From positions 1 to 38,096 of IMG/VR virus record IMGVR_UViG_3300042691_012054: 38,096 nt of DNA, one strand, 5' to 3'. The translations under genes were made by a program, and so were the position numbers. The notes below the pieces were generated by a model, which worked only from the letters and a program-made list of their open reading frames with translations, searched no databases and was not told the origin of the DNA. This document shows, in pieces, positions 1 to 7,049 of this stretch. How positions within the stretch are numbered: the first letter of the stretch is position 1; the number at the start of each line of letters is the position of its first letter. The stretch comes from a virus.

Positions 1-69
1 GAGAAAAGATCGAGAGCGATATCGGAGGCGAATATGTGACGGCAGACATTCGAGATTACTTTTGGAGAC
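1..69. repeat. Terminal 69-base overlap (left copy), identical to 38028-38096
   Basis: The two window ends carry the same 69 bases, and the portal frame continues across them. This is best read as the overlap of a circular assembly, not as a biological terminal repeat, since it lies inside a gene and is very short for a packaging repeat. Confidence 0.85.
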
Positions 70-749
70 AATTCGATCTCTTGACCCAAGACAATACCCT
101 CGCATTGCAATCTCTCATAAGTAATGCGATCGGCTCGCTTCAAGATCAAGTCTTTCAAAAACTCGATCTCAACATCACGAACATTCAAGATGTCAATGTT
201 TCAGCAGAGCAACTAGCCGAGATCGATCTTGCGATTCAAGAATCTAGCGAAATAATACGCCTAGAACTCGCGTCACAGCTCGGAATCGATCCAATCGATG
301 TTCCATTGCCCTTATCGCAACAAATCGATGCTATAACGAAAGAAAGCGCAGAAAAGGTTCAGGAGTCAATGCTCGTTGCGAAAAAAGACTTGGAGAATGA
401 AATCTTGAAAAATGCGGGCAAATCACCCGAGGAAATCAAAAATGCGTTGAAGATCAAGTTTGAATTTCTTGAAGATAAGCGAGCGGCGACAATAGCCCGA
501 ACAACCGCAGCGAATGTTACGAGCGGTGTTCAGTATTCGGTCTATCGAGAGAACGGCTTCAAGATGATGTGGCTTTCTGAACGCGACTCTAAAGTCAGAC
601 CCTCGCACAGAAGACTCGATGGAAAATTTCCGAATGCTTCGGGTATGTTCAATGTTGGAGGCGAATTGACCAACAGACCCCTCGGGAGCGGTCTTTCTGC
701 AGAGAATGCGATCAATTGTCGTTGCCAATTATTTCCAGTGAGAGAATAA
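1..749 (+). CDS. SPP1 gp7 / Mu gpF-like head morphogenesis domain, C-terminal part of the portal fusion
   Basis: This is the left-end remainder of the portal reading frame; a GTG at 36 is only an internal codon. The C-terminal part has the MuF/gp7 signature: an RAATIARTTAANV helix, then SERDSKVRPSHRRLDG, and a closing NCRCQLFP. Proteins of this family sit inside the procapsid next to the portal and are usually encoded by a separate gene just after it. Here the frame is continuous across the contig junction with codons Gly-Glu-Lys-Ile-Glu, so portal and MuF appear to be one polypeptide. The linker (about residues 430-560 of the fusion) is helical and rich in Gln, Leu, Glu and Lys. The protease gene starts 2 bases after the stop. 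Confidence 0.88.
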   Translation, partial: EKIESDIGGEYVTADIRDYFWRQFDLLTQDNTLALQSLISNAIGSLQDQVFQKLDLNITNIQDVNVSAEQLAEIDLAIQESSEIIRLELASQLGIDPIDVPLPLSQQIDAITKESAEKVQESMLVAKKDLENEILKNAGKSPEEIKNALKIKFEFLEDKRAATIARTTAANVTSGVQYSVYRENGFKMMWLSERDSKVRPSHRRLDGKFPNASGMFNVGGELTNRPLGSGLSAENAINCRCQLFPVRE

Positions 750-751
750 CC

Positions 752-2080
752 ATGAGTGAAACTTATGAGCCGAACAAAGGAATGAAGATCGAAGCCGAGC
801 GTGCGATCAAATGGAAAGAGGAAGGAAGGAAAGGCGGGACAAGAATCGGCTTGGTTCGCGCACGTCAAATTTTGAGAGGAGAGAATCTGTCTGAAGAAAC
901 GGTCAAGAGAATGTTCTCTTTTTTCTCTCGCCATGAGGGCGTAAAGAAAGCAGAGGGTTTCGATCCTGAAGACGAGGGATATCCATCTCCAGGGCGAGTT
1001 GCGTGGGCACTATGGGGTGGCGACGCAGGTTTCTCATGGAGCAGAAATATAGTCGAGCAATTGAAAAATAATGAAGACAAAAGAGGCATGAACATGGAAT
1101 TGCTTAAACGCGAACTGATCCTCGCAAGAGGGTACGACAATGAAGAGAATGGAGAATACGAAGAGAAAGAAATCAACGACATTTGGAAATTTGTCGTTTC
1201 TACACCTGAGATCGATCGCTACGGAACGGTCATTGTGCCGAGCGGTATCGATTACTCAGCATTCATGAATAACCCTGTTGTGCTTGCGCAACATGAGTCT
1301 GAAAAGTGGCCTATCGGTCGTTGTCTAGGATTCGCAATGAACGGCGAAAATCTTGAAGCAACGATGCAGGTCGAATGTATTACAGAAGACGGTCGCACTC
1401 TTAACAAATTGATCGATGCGGGATTTGTGAGAGCCGTTTCGGTCGGCATCATTCCAATCGAGACAGAAGAGCAGACGATCGAAGGACAAAGGGTCACGGT
1501 CTATACAAAAAGTGAATTGGTTGAGTTTTCGGTTGTTTCGGTACCAGCAAATCGAACAGCATTGATCAAGAGATCACTCGGTCAAGATATTCAAAACATT
1601 ATTTCAAAATACAAAAAGGAAACGCGAATGTTAACTCCTGAAATTCAAGCAAAGATTCAAGACGAACTTTTGCCCGCAATCAAGGAAGCAATCGCGACAG
1701 AAGTGACGAATCTTGGTTTCACTCCTGAGGAAGCTGAAGCTTCAGCTCTCGCATTTATTGCGGGTGGAGCAGAGGCAATGTTGCTTGCGCTTAAAGGCGA
1801 AGCAGCACCGACTGAAGATCAAGTCAACGAACCGCCTGTCGCAGAGCCACCTGCTGAAGTCGTAAGCACAGAAGAAGTCGAGGCTAATTTCGATGCGATC
1901 GAAAAAAGAGTTGGAAAGAAAATTTCTGCAAGCACTCAAGCGCAAATCAAAGAAGGAATGTCAAAGATCAAAGAAGGATACAAGATGATCGATTCTGCGG
2001 TCGCAATCGACATGCAAAGATCAATATCTCTAAACTTGCCAACACGCAAGACAGTTGATGAACTATTGGAAATTATCTAA
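752..2080 (+). CDS. Prohead protease (HK97-type) with N-terminal WGGDAG domain and C-terminal scaffold-like region
   Basis: This 442-aa protein should cleave scaffold and capsid precursors during head maturation. Three parts are visible. Residues 1-100 carry a domain common in phage proteins: RKGGTRIGLVRARQI, SFFSRHEGV and YPSPGRVAWALWGGDAGFSW. Residues 145-275 match the HK97/U35 serine protease: STPEIDRYGTVIVPSGID, the candidate catalytic His181 in LAQHESEKWPIG, and candidate Ser230 in FVRAVSVGI, ending with EFSVVSVPANRTA. Residues 293-442 are acidic, Ala/Glu-rich and helical, like a scaffold. ATG 752 was chosen over an upstream TTG because it follows the portal-MuF stop by two bases and the extra residues show nothing conserved. 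Its position before the capsid gene fits the standard head order. Confidence 0.88.
   Translation: MSETYEPNKGMKIEAERAIKWKEEGRKGGTRIGLVRARQILRGENLSEETVKRMFSFFSRHEGVKKAEGFDPEDEGYPSPGRVAWALWGGDAGFSWSRNIVEQLKNNEDKRGMNMELLKRELILARGYDNEENGEYEEKEINDIWKFVVSTPEIDRYGTVIVPSGIDYSAFMNNPVVLAQHESEKWPIGRCLGFAMNGENLEATMQVECITEDGRTLNKLIDAGFVRAVSVGIIPIETEEQTIEGQRVTVYTKSELVEFSVVSVPANRTALIKRSLGQDIQNIISKYKKETRMLTPEIQAKIQDELLPAIKEAIATEVTNLGFTPEEAEASALAFIAGGAEAMLLALKGEAAPTEDQVNEPPVAEPPAEVVSTEEVEANFDAIEKRVGKKISASTQAQIKEGMSKIKEGYKMIDSAVAIDMQRSISLNLPTRKTVDELLEII
1628..2080 (+). CDS. Candidate nested scaffold protein from an internal start in the protease gene
   Basis: An in-frame ATG at 1628 (Met293 of the protease) is preceded by AAAAAGGA at 1613-1620, with a 7-base spacing like the other ribosome sites in this genome. 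Translation from here would give a 150-aa acidic, helical protein starting MLTPEIQAK, with an Ala/Pro/Glu-rich middle and a Lys-rich end. This arrangement, a scaffold made independently from the 3' end of the protease gene, is known from lambda C/Nu3. No separate scaffold gene lies between protease and capsid genes. The internal start is inferred from sequence only. Confidence 0.45.
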   Translation: MLTPEIQAKIQDELLPAIKEAIATEVTNLGFTPEEAEASALAFIAGGAEAMLLALKGEAAPTEDQVNEPPVAEPPAEVVSTEEVEANFDAIEKRVGKKISASTQAQIKEGMSKIKEGYKMIDSAVAIDMQRSISLNLPTRKTVDELLEII

Positions 2081-2090
2081 GGACAAAAAA

Positions 2091-3305
2091 ATGGAAAATT
2101 TTGTTGTAACAAAAGATCAGTTGAAAGAATTGGTCGACAGAAAAGTTGGAGAGACATTGAAAGCACAGAAGCCGATCGCGACTCCACAAAATAATGGCGT
2201 TGGTTTTATCAAGGTCAAAAATGAATACGATGTTCAAAAGCAAAAGGCAGAGATCGTAGCAAAATTCATCGTAGCAAGACATAAGGGTCTCGAAGGCGTA
2301 GCGGATGAAATCTGTCGCGAAGCGAATGCGAAATTCAACGGCCAACAGAATCGTGCGAACTTCAACACAGGCAATAGCGCTCAGGGTGGCGCATTGGTTC
2401 CTGAGTTTTGGGCTGATGAAATTCAGTCATATGCTGACGCTTATGGCTATACAAGAGCACTCGCAAAGGTTTATCCTATGCGTGGAAAGACCGAAAAGCT
2501 CACAAGCTCAGGAGCATTCACAGGCGGTGTTGTTGCTGAAGGTTCAGCCCTCACGCTCACAGACTCAACGAATTTCTTCACTTCAACATCTTTGATCGCA
2601 AAGAAGCTTGTTGCGGGATGCGTTGTGTCTGAAGAGGAGCTTCAGGATGCGGTTCCAGCATTTTACGATTATGTGACAAATGGTTTGGCTCGCGCTCTTG
2701 CAGAAACTGAAGACAAGCAATTCTTCAACGGCGATGGCATTTCTCCGAACTTCACAGGGTTGATCAGCACATCGGGAACGACCGTAACTTTCCAAGGCGG
2801 TTCTTCAACTTCAGGCAAAGACACCTTTGCTGAAATCTCTTGGAAGGACTTGATCAATTTGCGCTTGTCGATCAATAGCTCAGTTGGCGCAAATGGTGCT
2901 TTTGTTGTACCGCAATCAGTCTTCGGATATCTTATGAAGGAAACAGATAGCGTGAATGGTCGCCCTATTTTTGACATGGTCAAGCCAATGGATGTTCCGG
3001 CAATTGGAATGACGGCTCTCGAAGGAAATACTTATGTATCAATTACGGGTCGTCCTCTTCATGTTGTTCCCGACGCACTCTTCCCCTCAAGCGCTGCCTC
3101 CAAAGCTTCAGCAATTTATTGCGACTTTGCTCAGTTTACCGTTATGGGTATTCGTGAAGATATTACGATCAACGAATACAAAGAATACTTCGGCGCAACT
3201 GGTCTTGGCGGGACTCACCAAAAGGGTATAGAAGTAGTCGAGCGTGTTGCTTTCGCATTCCCTGCGCCATCTGCGATCGGTGTCTTGAAGACTTCAGCAT
3301 CCTAA
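2091..3305 (+). CDS. Major capsid protein, HK97 fold
   Basis: This 404-aa protein is the main shell subunit. The first ~100 residues are a charged, helical delta-like region, probably removed by the protease. Then comes the mature-domain pattern of the HK97 capsid family: GGALVPEFWADEIQSY, SGAFTGGVVAEGSALT, KKLVAGCVVSEEELQDA, an ALAETEDKQFFNGDG stretch, and a late GRPLHVVPDALFP segment. ATG 2091 was chosen because AAGGAC lies at a suitable distance upstream; an earlier ATG would overlap the protease gene without a ribosome site. It lies directly downstream of the protease/scaffold gene, as expected. Confidence 0.95.
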   Translation: MENFVVTKDQLKELVDRKVGETLKAQKPIATPQNNGVGFIKVKNEYDVQKQKAEIVAKFIVARHKGLEGVADEICREANAKFNGQQNRANFNTGNSAQGGALVPEFWADEIQSYADAYGYTRALAKVYPMRGKTEKLTSSGAFTGGVVAEGSALTLTDSTNFFTSTSLIAKKLVAGCVVSEEELQDAVPAFYDYVTNGLARALAETEDKQFFNGDGISPNFTGLISTSGTTVTFQGGSSTSGKDTFAEISWKDLINLRLSINSSVGANGAFVVPQSVFGYLMKETDSVNGRPIFDMVKPMDVPAIGMTALEGNTYVSITGRPLHVVPDALFPSSAASKASAIYCDFAQFTVMGIREDITINEYKEYFGATGLGGTHQKGIEVVERVAFAFPAPSAIGVLKTSAS

Positions 3306-3315
3306 GAGGTAAAAT

Positions 3316-3480
3316 ATGTTAGTAGATATCATGATTCTTTCCAATTGGAAAGGCTTGGCTCCAGGGCAAATAACCCAAGTTGACCAAGCAATCGCAGATG
3401 AACTAATCGCGAAAGAAATTGGAAAGAAAATTGAAACGACCAAAACCGAAAAGAAAGTTAACAAACCCATAGGCAAATAA
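3316..3480 (+). CDS. Small conserved-type protein after the capsid gene (54 aa)
   Basis: A 54-aa frame lies between the capsid and adaptor genes, preceded by AGAGGT and ending in a TAATG overlap with the next gene. The sequence starts MLVDIMILSNWKGLAPG, followed by a helix with IADELIAKEIGKK and a basic tail. Many siphophages carry a short protein here with the same layout (beta-like start, then a 'Leu-Ile near Gly' helix, lysine-rich end), but its function is not established. It could be a head decoration or connector-associated protein. The overlap and ribosome site support translation. Confidence 0.7.
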   Translation: MLVDIMILSNWKGLAPGQITQVDQAIADELIAKEIGKKIETTKTEKKVNKPIGK

Positions 3481-4106
3481 TGGCATACCAAAGCGCATAT
3501 CCGAGACAATTCCAATATGTATTGTCTTTCTTGAATCTCGAACAGAATGGCGATCCAAGTCTCGAAGATATCGCCTTGTATTCCTGGTTTGATAACATGA
3601 TCGATATTTGTTACGAAGAGGCTGAGTCTTTTGTGGGTCAGCCTCTACGTAGCGTCTCGTTAGAATATCGATACGACGCACAGAAAGGCGTCAGGGGCTT
3701 CGAAGAGGAGCATTCGTGGAAGTTTATACCCTATTTCGCAAATACGCAGCTCACGGCGCTCCAATGGCGCGAGAATGAATTCTCCTCGTATGCGAACATG
3801 AGCGCAAATGATTATTCTTGGAGCCAAGAACAATATGCTAATTTCATTGTGATTCGTAATCGAATGAAGGGACAGATCAAAGCGACTCTTCAAACAGGGT
3901 TTACAGACGCAAATATGCCTCGCACGATTCTTCAAGGCGTAGCCGAGATGGTTGCCCTAATTTACAAGCAATCTCCAATGGGAGGCAATTGGTTCGGTCT
4001 GAATTCTGTCTCAACAGGCGGCGCAGGTCAAAATGTTTCTTCAGCATTGAAAACGGAAATAGATTGGAAGAGATATTTCGGCGCTTATGTAATCAGAACG
4101 GTGTAA
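3480..4106 (+). CDS. Head-tail connector / adaptor protein (HK97 gp6-like)
   Basis: This 208-aa protein is probably the adaptor ring that binds under the portal. The predicted all-helical N-terminal part (FQYVLSFLNLEQ, SWFDNMIDICYEEAESFVGQP), a beta insertion with Trp and Tyr residues, and a late helix with RTILQGVAEMVALIYKQSP are typical of the gp6/gp15 connector fold. The start overlaps the preceding stop (TAATG). The order capsid - small protein - connector - gp10-like protein is standard. Sequence identity in this family is low, so the name comes partly from position. Confidence 0.72.
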   Translation: MAYQSAYPRQFQYVLSFLNLEQNGDPSLEDIALYSWFDNMIDICYEEAESFVGQPLRSVSLEYRYDAQKGVRGFEEEHSWKFIPYFANTQLTALQWRENEFSSYANMSANDYSWSQEQYANFIVIRNRMKGQIKATLQTGFTDANMPRTILQGVAEMVALIYKQSPMGGNWFGLNSVSTGGAGQNVSSALKTEIDWKRYFGAYVIRTV

Positions 4107-4110
4107 CATT

Positions 4111-4590
4111 ATGAGCATGATGGATCTCTCGAAAACTTATGAGAAAATAGCGAGAACGATCGCTTCTGATCTCCAATCGTTTATTGGCGTTCACATGGTG
4201 AAGACAGACTTCGACTTCGAGGCAATGAAGAGCGCGGCTGCGAGAAAGAACCCCAATACAGGAGAGGGGACTTTGCGCATTCGATCAGGTAATCTATTTC
4301 GGTCATTCTCTCCAAATAGAAAAGATGCTCAAAACATTTTGGAGATCGAATCGACTCGAGAGGGTATGCAATTACGATACGGATCAAAAATACCATACGC
4401 TGCGATACATGAGTTTGGAGGCACTGCGGGTCGAAATGGATCAGCTGTGATCCCTGCGAGACCCTATTTTTTCCCTGCAATAGCCGAATGGAAAGCAAAG
4501 AAACTTGATAGCACTCTATCAAAGGCAAAACAAGAAATAATCTTAGGAGTAAAGGAATGGCTCGCGAATCAACAGCAGTCGAATCAATAA
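4111..4590 (+). CDS. Neck / virion morphogenesis protein (HK97 gp10 / Mu gpG-like)
   Basis: This 159-aa protein carries the recognisable core of the virion morphogenesis family: GTLRIRSGNLFRSFSP near residue 50-65, then SKIPYAAIHEFGGTAG near residue 90-105, and a VIPARPYFFPAIAEW motif near residue 115. Such proteins sit at the head-tail joint and help complete head or tail. The C-terminal end is lysine-rich and helical. The next gene starts inside this one (34-base overlap), suggesting coupled translation. Confidence 0.8.
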   Translation: MSMMDLSKTYEKIARTIASDLQSFIGVHMVKTDFDFEAMKSAAARKNPNTGEGTLRIRSGNLFRSFSPNRKDAQNILEIESTREGMQLRYGSKIPYAAIHEFGGTAGRNGSAVIPARPYFFPAIAEWKAKKLDSTLSKAKQEIILGVKEWLANQQQSNQ

Positions 4591-5015
4591 TTGCGAAACT
4601 TCAAACTTTGTCAGGCATCCGGGTTTACGATCAGGTCATGATCGACAAATGGAATACATATCAATTCGACTTCGTTGGTGTTCTTGGGACTGAAGACACA
4701 AGAGAGGTTATCGGTCTTGAAGACGATAGCGCTTTTGCGAACAGAGGTACATTGAATTTCTACATGCTGACTGGCTCGCAAGTTAAGAAACAAAATAACA
4801 ACAAGGCAAATCTTCGCAATGCTCTCGCAACAAATGTTGAGAAAATTGAAAACAATCTTGTTAACTTTGTCCCTGAAAGATATGTCTCGAACTATGAGAA
4901 CACATATTTTTCTCCGTTGCATTTCGTAAGCGCTCAGGCGGTTACATTTAATGATGACGAGACAAAAGGGATTTCTCTTGTCCAATTCCGTTGCTATTAT
5001 TACAAAGGCGCATGA
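4557..5015 (+). CDS. Probable tail terminator / tail completion protein
   Basis: This 152-aa protein starts at an ATG preceded by TTAGGAGTAAAGGA, the best ribosome site in the overlap with the upstream gene. The sequence begins with a helix (STAVESIIAKLQTLSGI) followed by alternating beta-like stretches, the expected alpha/beta layout of tail terminators, but no diagnostic motif is visible. The assignment comes mainly from its place between the gp10-like protein and the major tail protein. The next gene begins in an ATGATGA overlap with its stop. Confidence 0.55.
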   Translation: MARESTAVESIIAKLQTLSGIRVYDQVMIDKWNTYQFDFVGVLGTEDTREVIGLEDDSAFANRGTLNFYMLTGSQVKKQNNNKANLRNALATNVEKIENNLVNFVPERYVSNYENTYFSPLHFVSAQAVTFNDDETKGISLVQFRCYYYKGA

Positions 5016-5695
5016 TGAAATTATCTTGCTGTGTAATCTATTCGAAAGGCGACGATCTTGTATCGTGGCGCAAATCTCTTCCACTTGAAAACATTCAGGT
5101 CGTAGCACTCGAGACGAAATTCGATCCAAGTCTTCAAGAAATCAAAAGAGAAGAAATCGGTATAACAGATTCCTTGATCGGTCTCTCGATTACCTTCCCG
5201 AATCAAGAGGAATACTTTGACTTTTCTCTTTGTCGAAATATCTTAGACGAATATGCGAATGGAGATTGGATTCTTCACATGGATTCTGACGAAAGACTAT
5301 TCACACCGCATGATGAATTTTGGTCTTTTCTTGAAGCCGTTGATCATTCAGGCGCAGACGCTGCGTTTGTTTCAATTGCGGGAATCACTCGAGAAACGAA
5401 GACAACAGAGATGTGGGAATCAAGGTATAACTTGCCGAACCTGAGACTTCACAGAAGATCTACAGGACTTAAATGGAGCGGAATATGTCACGAGCTTTTG
5501 GATATTGATCTCGGAGGCATTACGACCGCAGACACAGAAATCCTCTTGCATCACAAAGGGTATGCGATAGGAGAGGAAGACTTTCAAAAAAAATTGACGA
5601 GAAACGCGAAGTTGCTGGTTCGCGAATACATGAGAGAAAGATCAGAACGCAATTGGATGTATTTGGTCAAGACATTTTCACTAATCAAAAAGTAG
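5012..5695 (+). CDS. Glycosyltransferase, GT-A fold (family 2-like), within the structural operon
   Basis: This 227-aa protein resembles short GT2-type glycosyltransferases: the conserved approach helix FSLCRNILDEYANGDWILHM is followed directly by DSDE (residues 91-94), the metal/nucleotide-sugar-binding DxD site. Later LPNLRLHRRSTGLKWSG and ICHELL stretches match the acceptor side of this enzyme type. The N-terminal Rossmann-like part is short (KLSCCVIYSKGD). It overlaps the tail terminator gene and ends just before the major tail gene, so it is co-expressed with virion proteins. The natural inference is sugar attachment to a capsid or tail protein; the substrate is unknown. A role in altering host glycans is less likely from the position. 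Confidence 0.8.
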   Translation: MMKLSCCVIYSKGDDLVSWRKSLPLENIQVVALETKFDPSLQEIKREEIGITDSLIGLSITFPNQEEYFDFSLCRNILDEYANGDWILHMDSDERLFTPHDEFWSFLEAVDHSGADAAFVSIAGITRETKTTEMWESRYNLPNLRLHRRSTGLKWSGICHELLDIDLGGITTADTEILLHHKGYAIGEEDFQKKLTRNAKLLVREYMRERSERNWMYLVKTFSLIKK

Positions 5696-5704
5696 AGGTT
5701 AATC

Positions 5705-6250
5705 ATGGTAGTTGGAGGCGCAAATCAGAGCGTGTTTTTCACTGCGAGTGAAATGACGAATTCTGTAGGCACAACAGCCCGTTATACAATGGTCAAGAAA
5801 ATTAAGACTTCTTTGACTCGCACTTCATTCACAATCGATCAGAACGAAGACTCAGAAGATCTGTCGTCTTTCCTCGATCTCTATGCTCCAAAGAATCAGG
5901 CGGCGCCTGACACTGGAGAATATGAGAACGGCGAAAGATTCAATTCGGGGAACGCATCTTCACCAACTTTGCTCCAGATCATTTACGGAGGGGTTGATCC
6001 TTCGAACTCAAAGCGCAAAGTTGTCTTGATGCTTTGCAAACTCATGCAAGACTCAGGTTCTTTCGATCAAGAATCAGGAAAATATACAAAGCCAAAAGTG
6101 TCGGGCGATGTTGTTAACCCTGAAGTCGATGTAACCATTGCTGCGACTTATTTCGATACAACTCTTGTAAGCTCAACCGCAGCGACTGCTGTGACAATTC
6201 CTAAATTGTATGGCTACAAAGAAGTATGGATTCCAATTCCAACAGCATAA
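5705..6250 (+). CDS. Major tail protein
   Basis: This 181-aa protein is the likely tail tube subunit. It starts after AGAGGT with a good spacing. The composition is beta-rich with many Thr, Ser and Val residues and ends with YGYKEVWIPIPTA. A terminator follows at once, and the tail chaperone genes and tape measure come next, the normal order for siphophages. No sequence motif is diagnostic, so the call rests on size, composition and gene order. It is also the closest possible acceptor for the glycosyltransferase encoded just upstream. Confidence 0.75.
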   Translation: MVVGGANQSVFFTASEMTNSVGTTARYTMVKKIKTSLTRTSFTIDQNEDSEDLSSFLDLYAPKNQAAPDTGEYENGERFNSGNASSPTLLQIIYGGVDPSNSKRKVVLMLCKLMQDSGSFDQESGKYTKPKVSGDVVNPEVDVTIAATYFDTTLVSSTAATAVTIPKLYGYKEVWIPIPTA

Positions 6251-6255
6251 TGTTT

Positions 6256-6285
6256 GGGGAGTCTTTTGGCTCCCCTCTTATTTTT
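6256..6285 (+). terminator. Intrinsic terminator after the major tail protein gene
   Basis: GGGGAG (6256-6261) pairs with CTCCCC (6270-6275) around an 8-base loop, followed by a U-rich run (TCTTATTTTT). It lies 5 bases after the major tail stop and would reduce transcription of the chaperone and tape measure genes relative to the tube protein, a common dosage arrangement. Confidence 0.75.
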
Positions 6286-6307
6286 CAAAATATATGAGGA
6301 CTCAAGA

Positions 6308-6805
6308 ATGAAACTCTATCACAACGGCAATGAATTCGAGGTTGCGTTATATTCGAAATTGACACCCGCACTTTATGACATCGTGACCCCTTTGCTTCAA
6401 GAGCTTGCGAATACGAAAGGCGCAACCAAAGCTGCGGAACAGGAGATATTGGAAAAAGTTTTCTCGCATGAAGGTCTTGCGAAGAATGTCGATCTAACAA
6501 AGGGCGAAGGTGCCTTTGTAGATATTATGCAAGATTTCCGTTTCCAAGAAATTGTTAAGACTTCATACCTGAAGATCAGACAAAACCTATTTGAAGTTAT
6601 CAACATCGATTCTGATACAATTCCAAAGATAATTGAATTCACAAAAAAAGTTATCGATCGCAATCTTGTCAAAGATCCTGAATTGCTTGTCCAAATAGAT
6701 AGCGATCCCGCTTCGGAATTTTGGCAGAATCAAGACCTTGACTCGATCTTGGACTCTCTCAAATTTTTTCGTGAAAGCGTATGCGCAAGAATCAAGCTAT
6801 TGTGA
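6308..6805 (+). CDS. Tail assembly chaperone (gpG-like, upstream frame)
   Basis: This 165-aa protein lies between the major tail protein and the tape measure, the position of the tail assembly chaperone that coats the tape measure during tube growth. It is mostly alpha-helical and acidic (for example ALYDIVTPLLQELANT and FEVINIDSDTIPKIIEFTKK). ATG 6308 follows GAGGA; an upstream frame extension would read through the terminator and was dropped. Near its 3' end the codons AAA TTT TTT are followed by C, and a second frame without its own ribosome site runs on to 7046. Family members are very divergent, so position and the paired frames carry the assignment. Confidence 0.72.
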   Translation: MKLYHNGNEFEVALYSKLTPALYDIVTPLLQELANTKGATKAAEQEILEKVFSHEGLAKNVDLTKGEGAFVDIMQDFRFQEIVKTSYLKIRQNLFEVINIDSDTIPKIIEFTKKVIDRNLVKDPELLVQIDSDPASEFWQNQDLDSILDSLKFFRESVCARIKLL

Positions 6806-7046
6806 GTTTTTACTCAGCGAGCTTGTTGCTTTCAACGACCCTGAAGACGACGAATACGAAGACGATGACATGAATGCGATCTACTATCTTGGCGAAGAGT
6901 TAGCAGATTCTTTTTGGATCTTCAGCGGGGTCGCCAATGGAGACGTATCGACATATCTTCGTTTATATTTTGATACGCCAAGAATAGATGTGATCAAGGC
7001 CTTTGCTTTCTCTCGAACGTTTTACAAATTAGAAAGGAAAAGATAA
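6738..7046 (+). CDS. Tail assembly chaperone, downstream (gpT-like) frame, probably made by frameshift
   Basis: This frame overlaps the gpG-like gene by 68 bases and is shifted +1 (or -2) relative to it. Its first codon would be a TTG without ribosome site, so independent initiation is unlikely. The useful part begins after the slippery run at 6764-6769: residues from VKAYAQESSYCEF onward, an acidic DPEDDEYEDDD patch and a helical end with SRTFYKLERKR. A +1 shift would produce a fusion of 154 residues of the upstream protein with 91 residues of this frame (245 aa), the gpGT arrangement known in many tailed phages. It ends 3 bases before the tape measure start. Confidence 0.65.
   Translation: MTRSWTLSNFFVKAYAQESSYCEFLLSELVAFNDPEDDEYEDDDMNAIYYLGEELADSFWIFSGVANGDVSTYLRLYFDTPRIDVIKAFAFSRTFYKLERKR
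6761..6770 (+). other. Candidate programmed frameshift site
   Basis: In the upstream frame the codons are AAA TTT TTT followed by CGT; a +1 slip of tRNA-Phe from UUU to UUC would move ribosomes into the downstream chaperone frame. A -2 shift would give the same frame. Only the frames and the T6 run are seen; no stimulatory structure was worked out. Confidence 0.5.
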
Positions 7047-7049
7047 AAC

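Noticed and set aside
1-69. True terminal direct repeat of a linear virion genome
   Set aside because: It lies within one gene and is only 69 bases long; an assembly overlap of a circle explains it better. Read coverage would decide.
36-749. Independent MuF gene starting at GTG 36
   Set aside because: The frame is open to the left end, there is no ribosome site, and it continues the portal frame after circular closure.
542-934. 130-codon minus-strand frame across the MuF/protease border
   Set aside because: No start signals; overlaps two well supported genes on the other strand.
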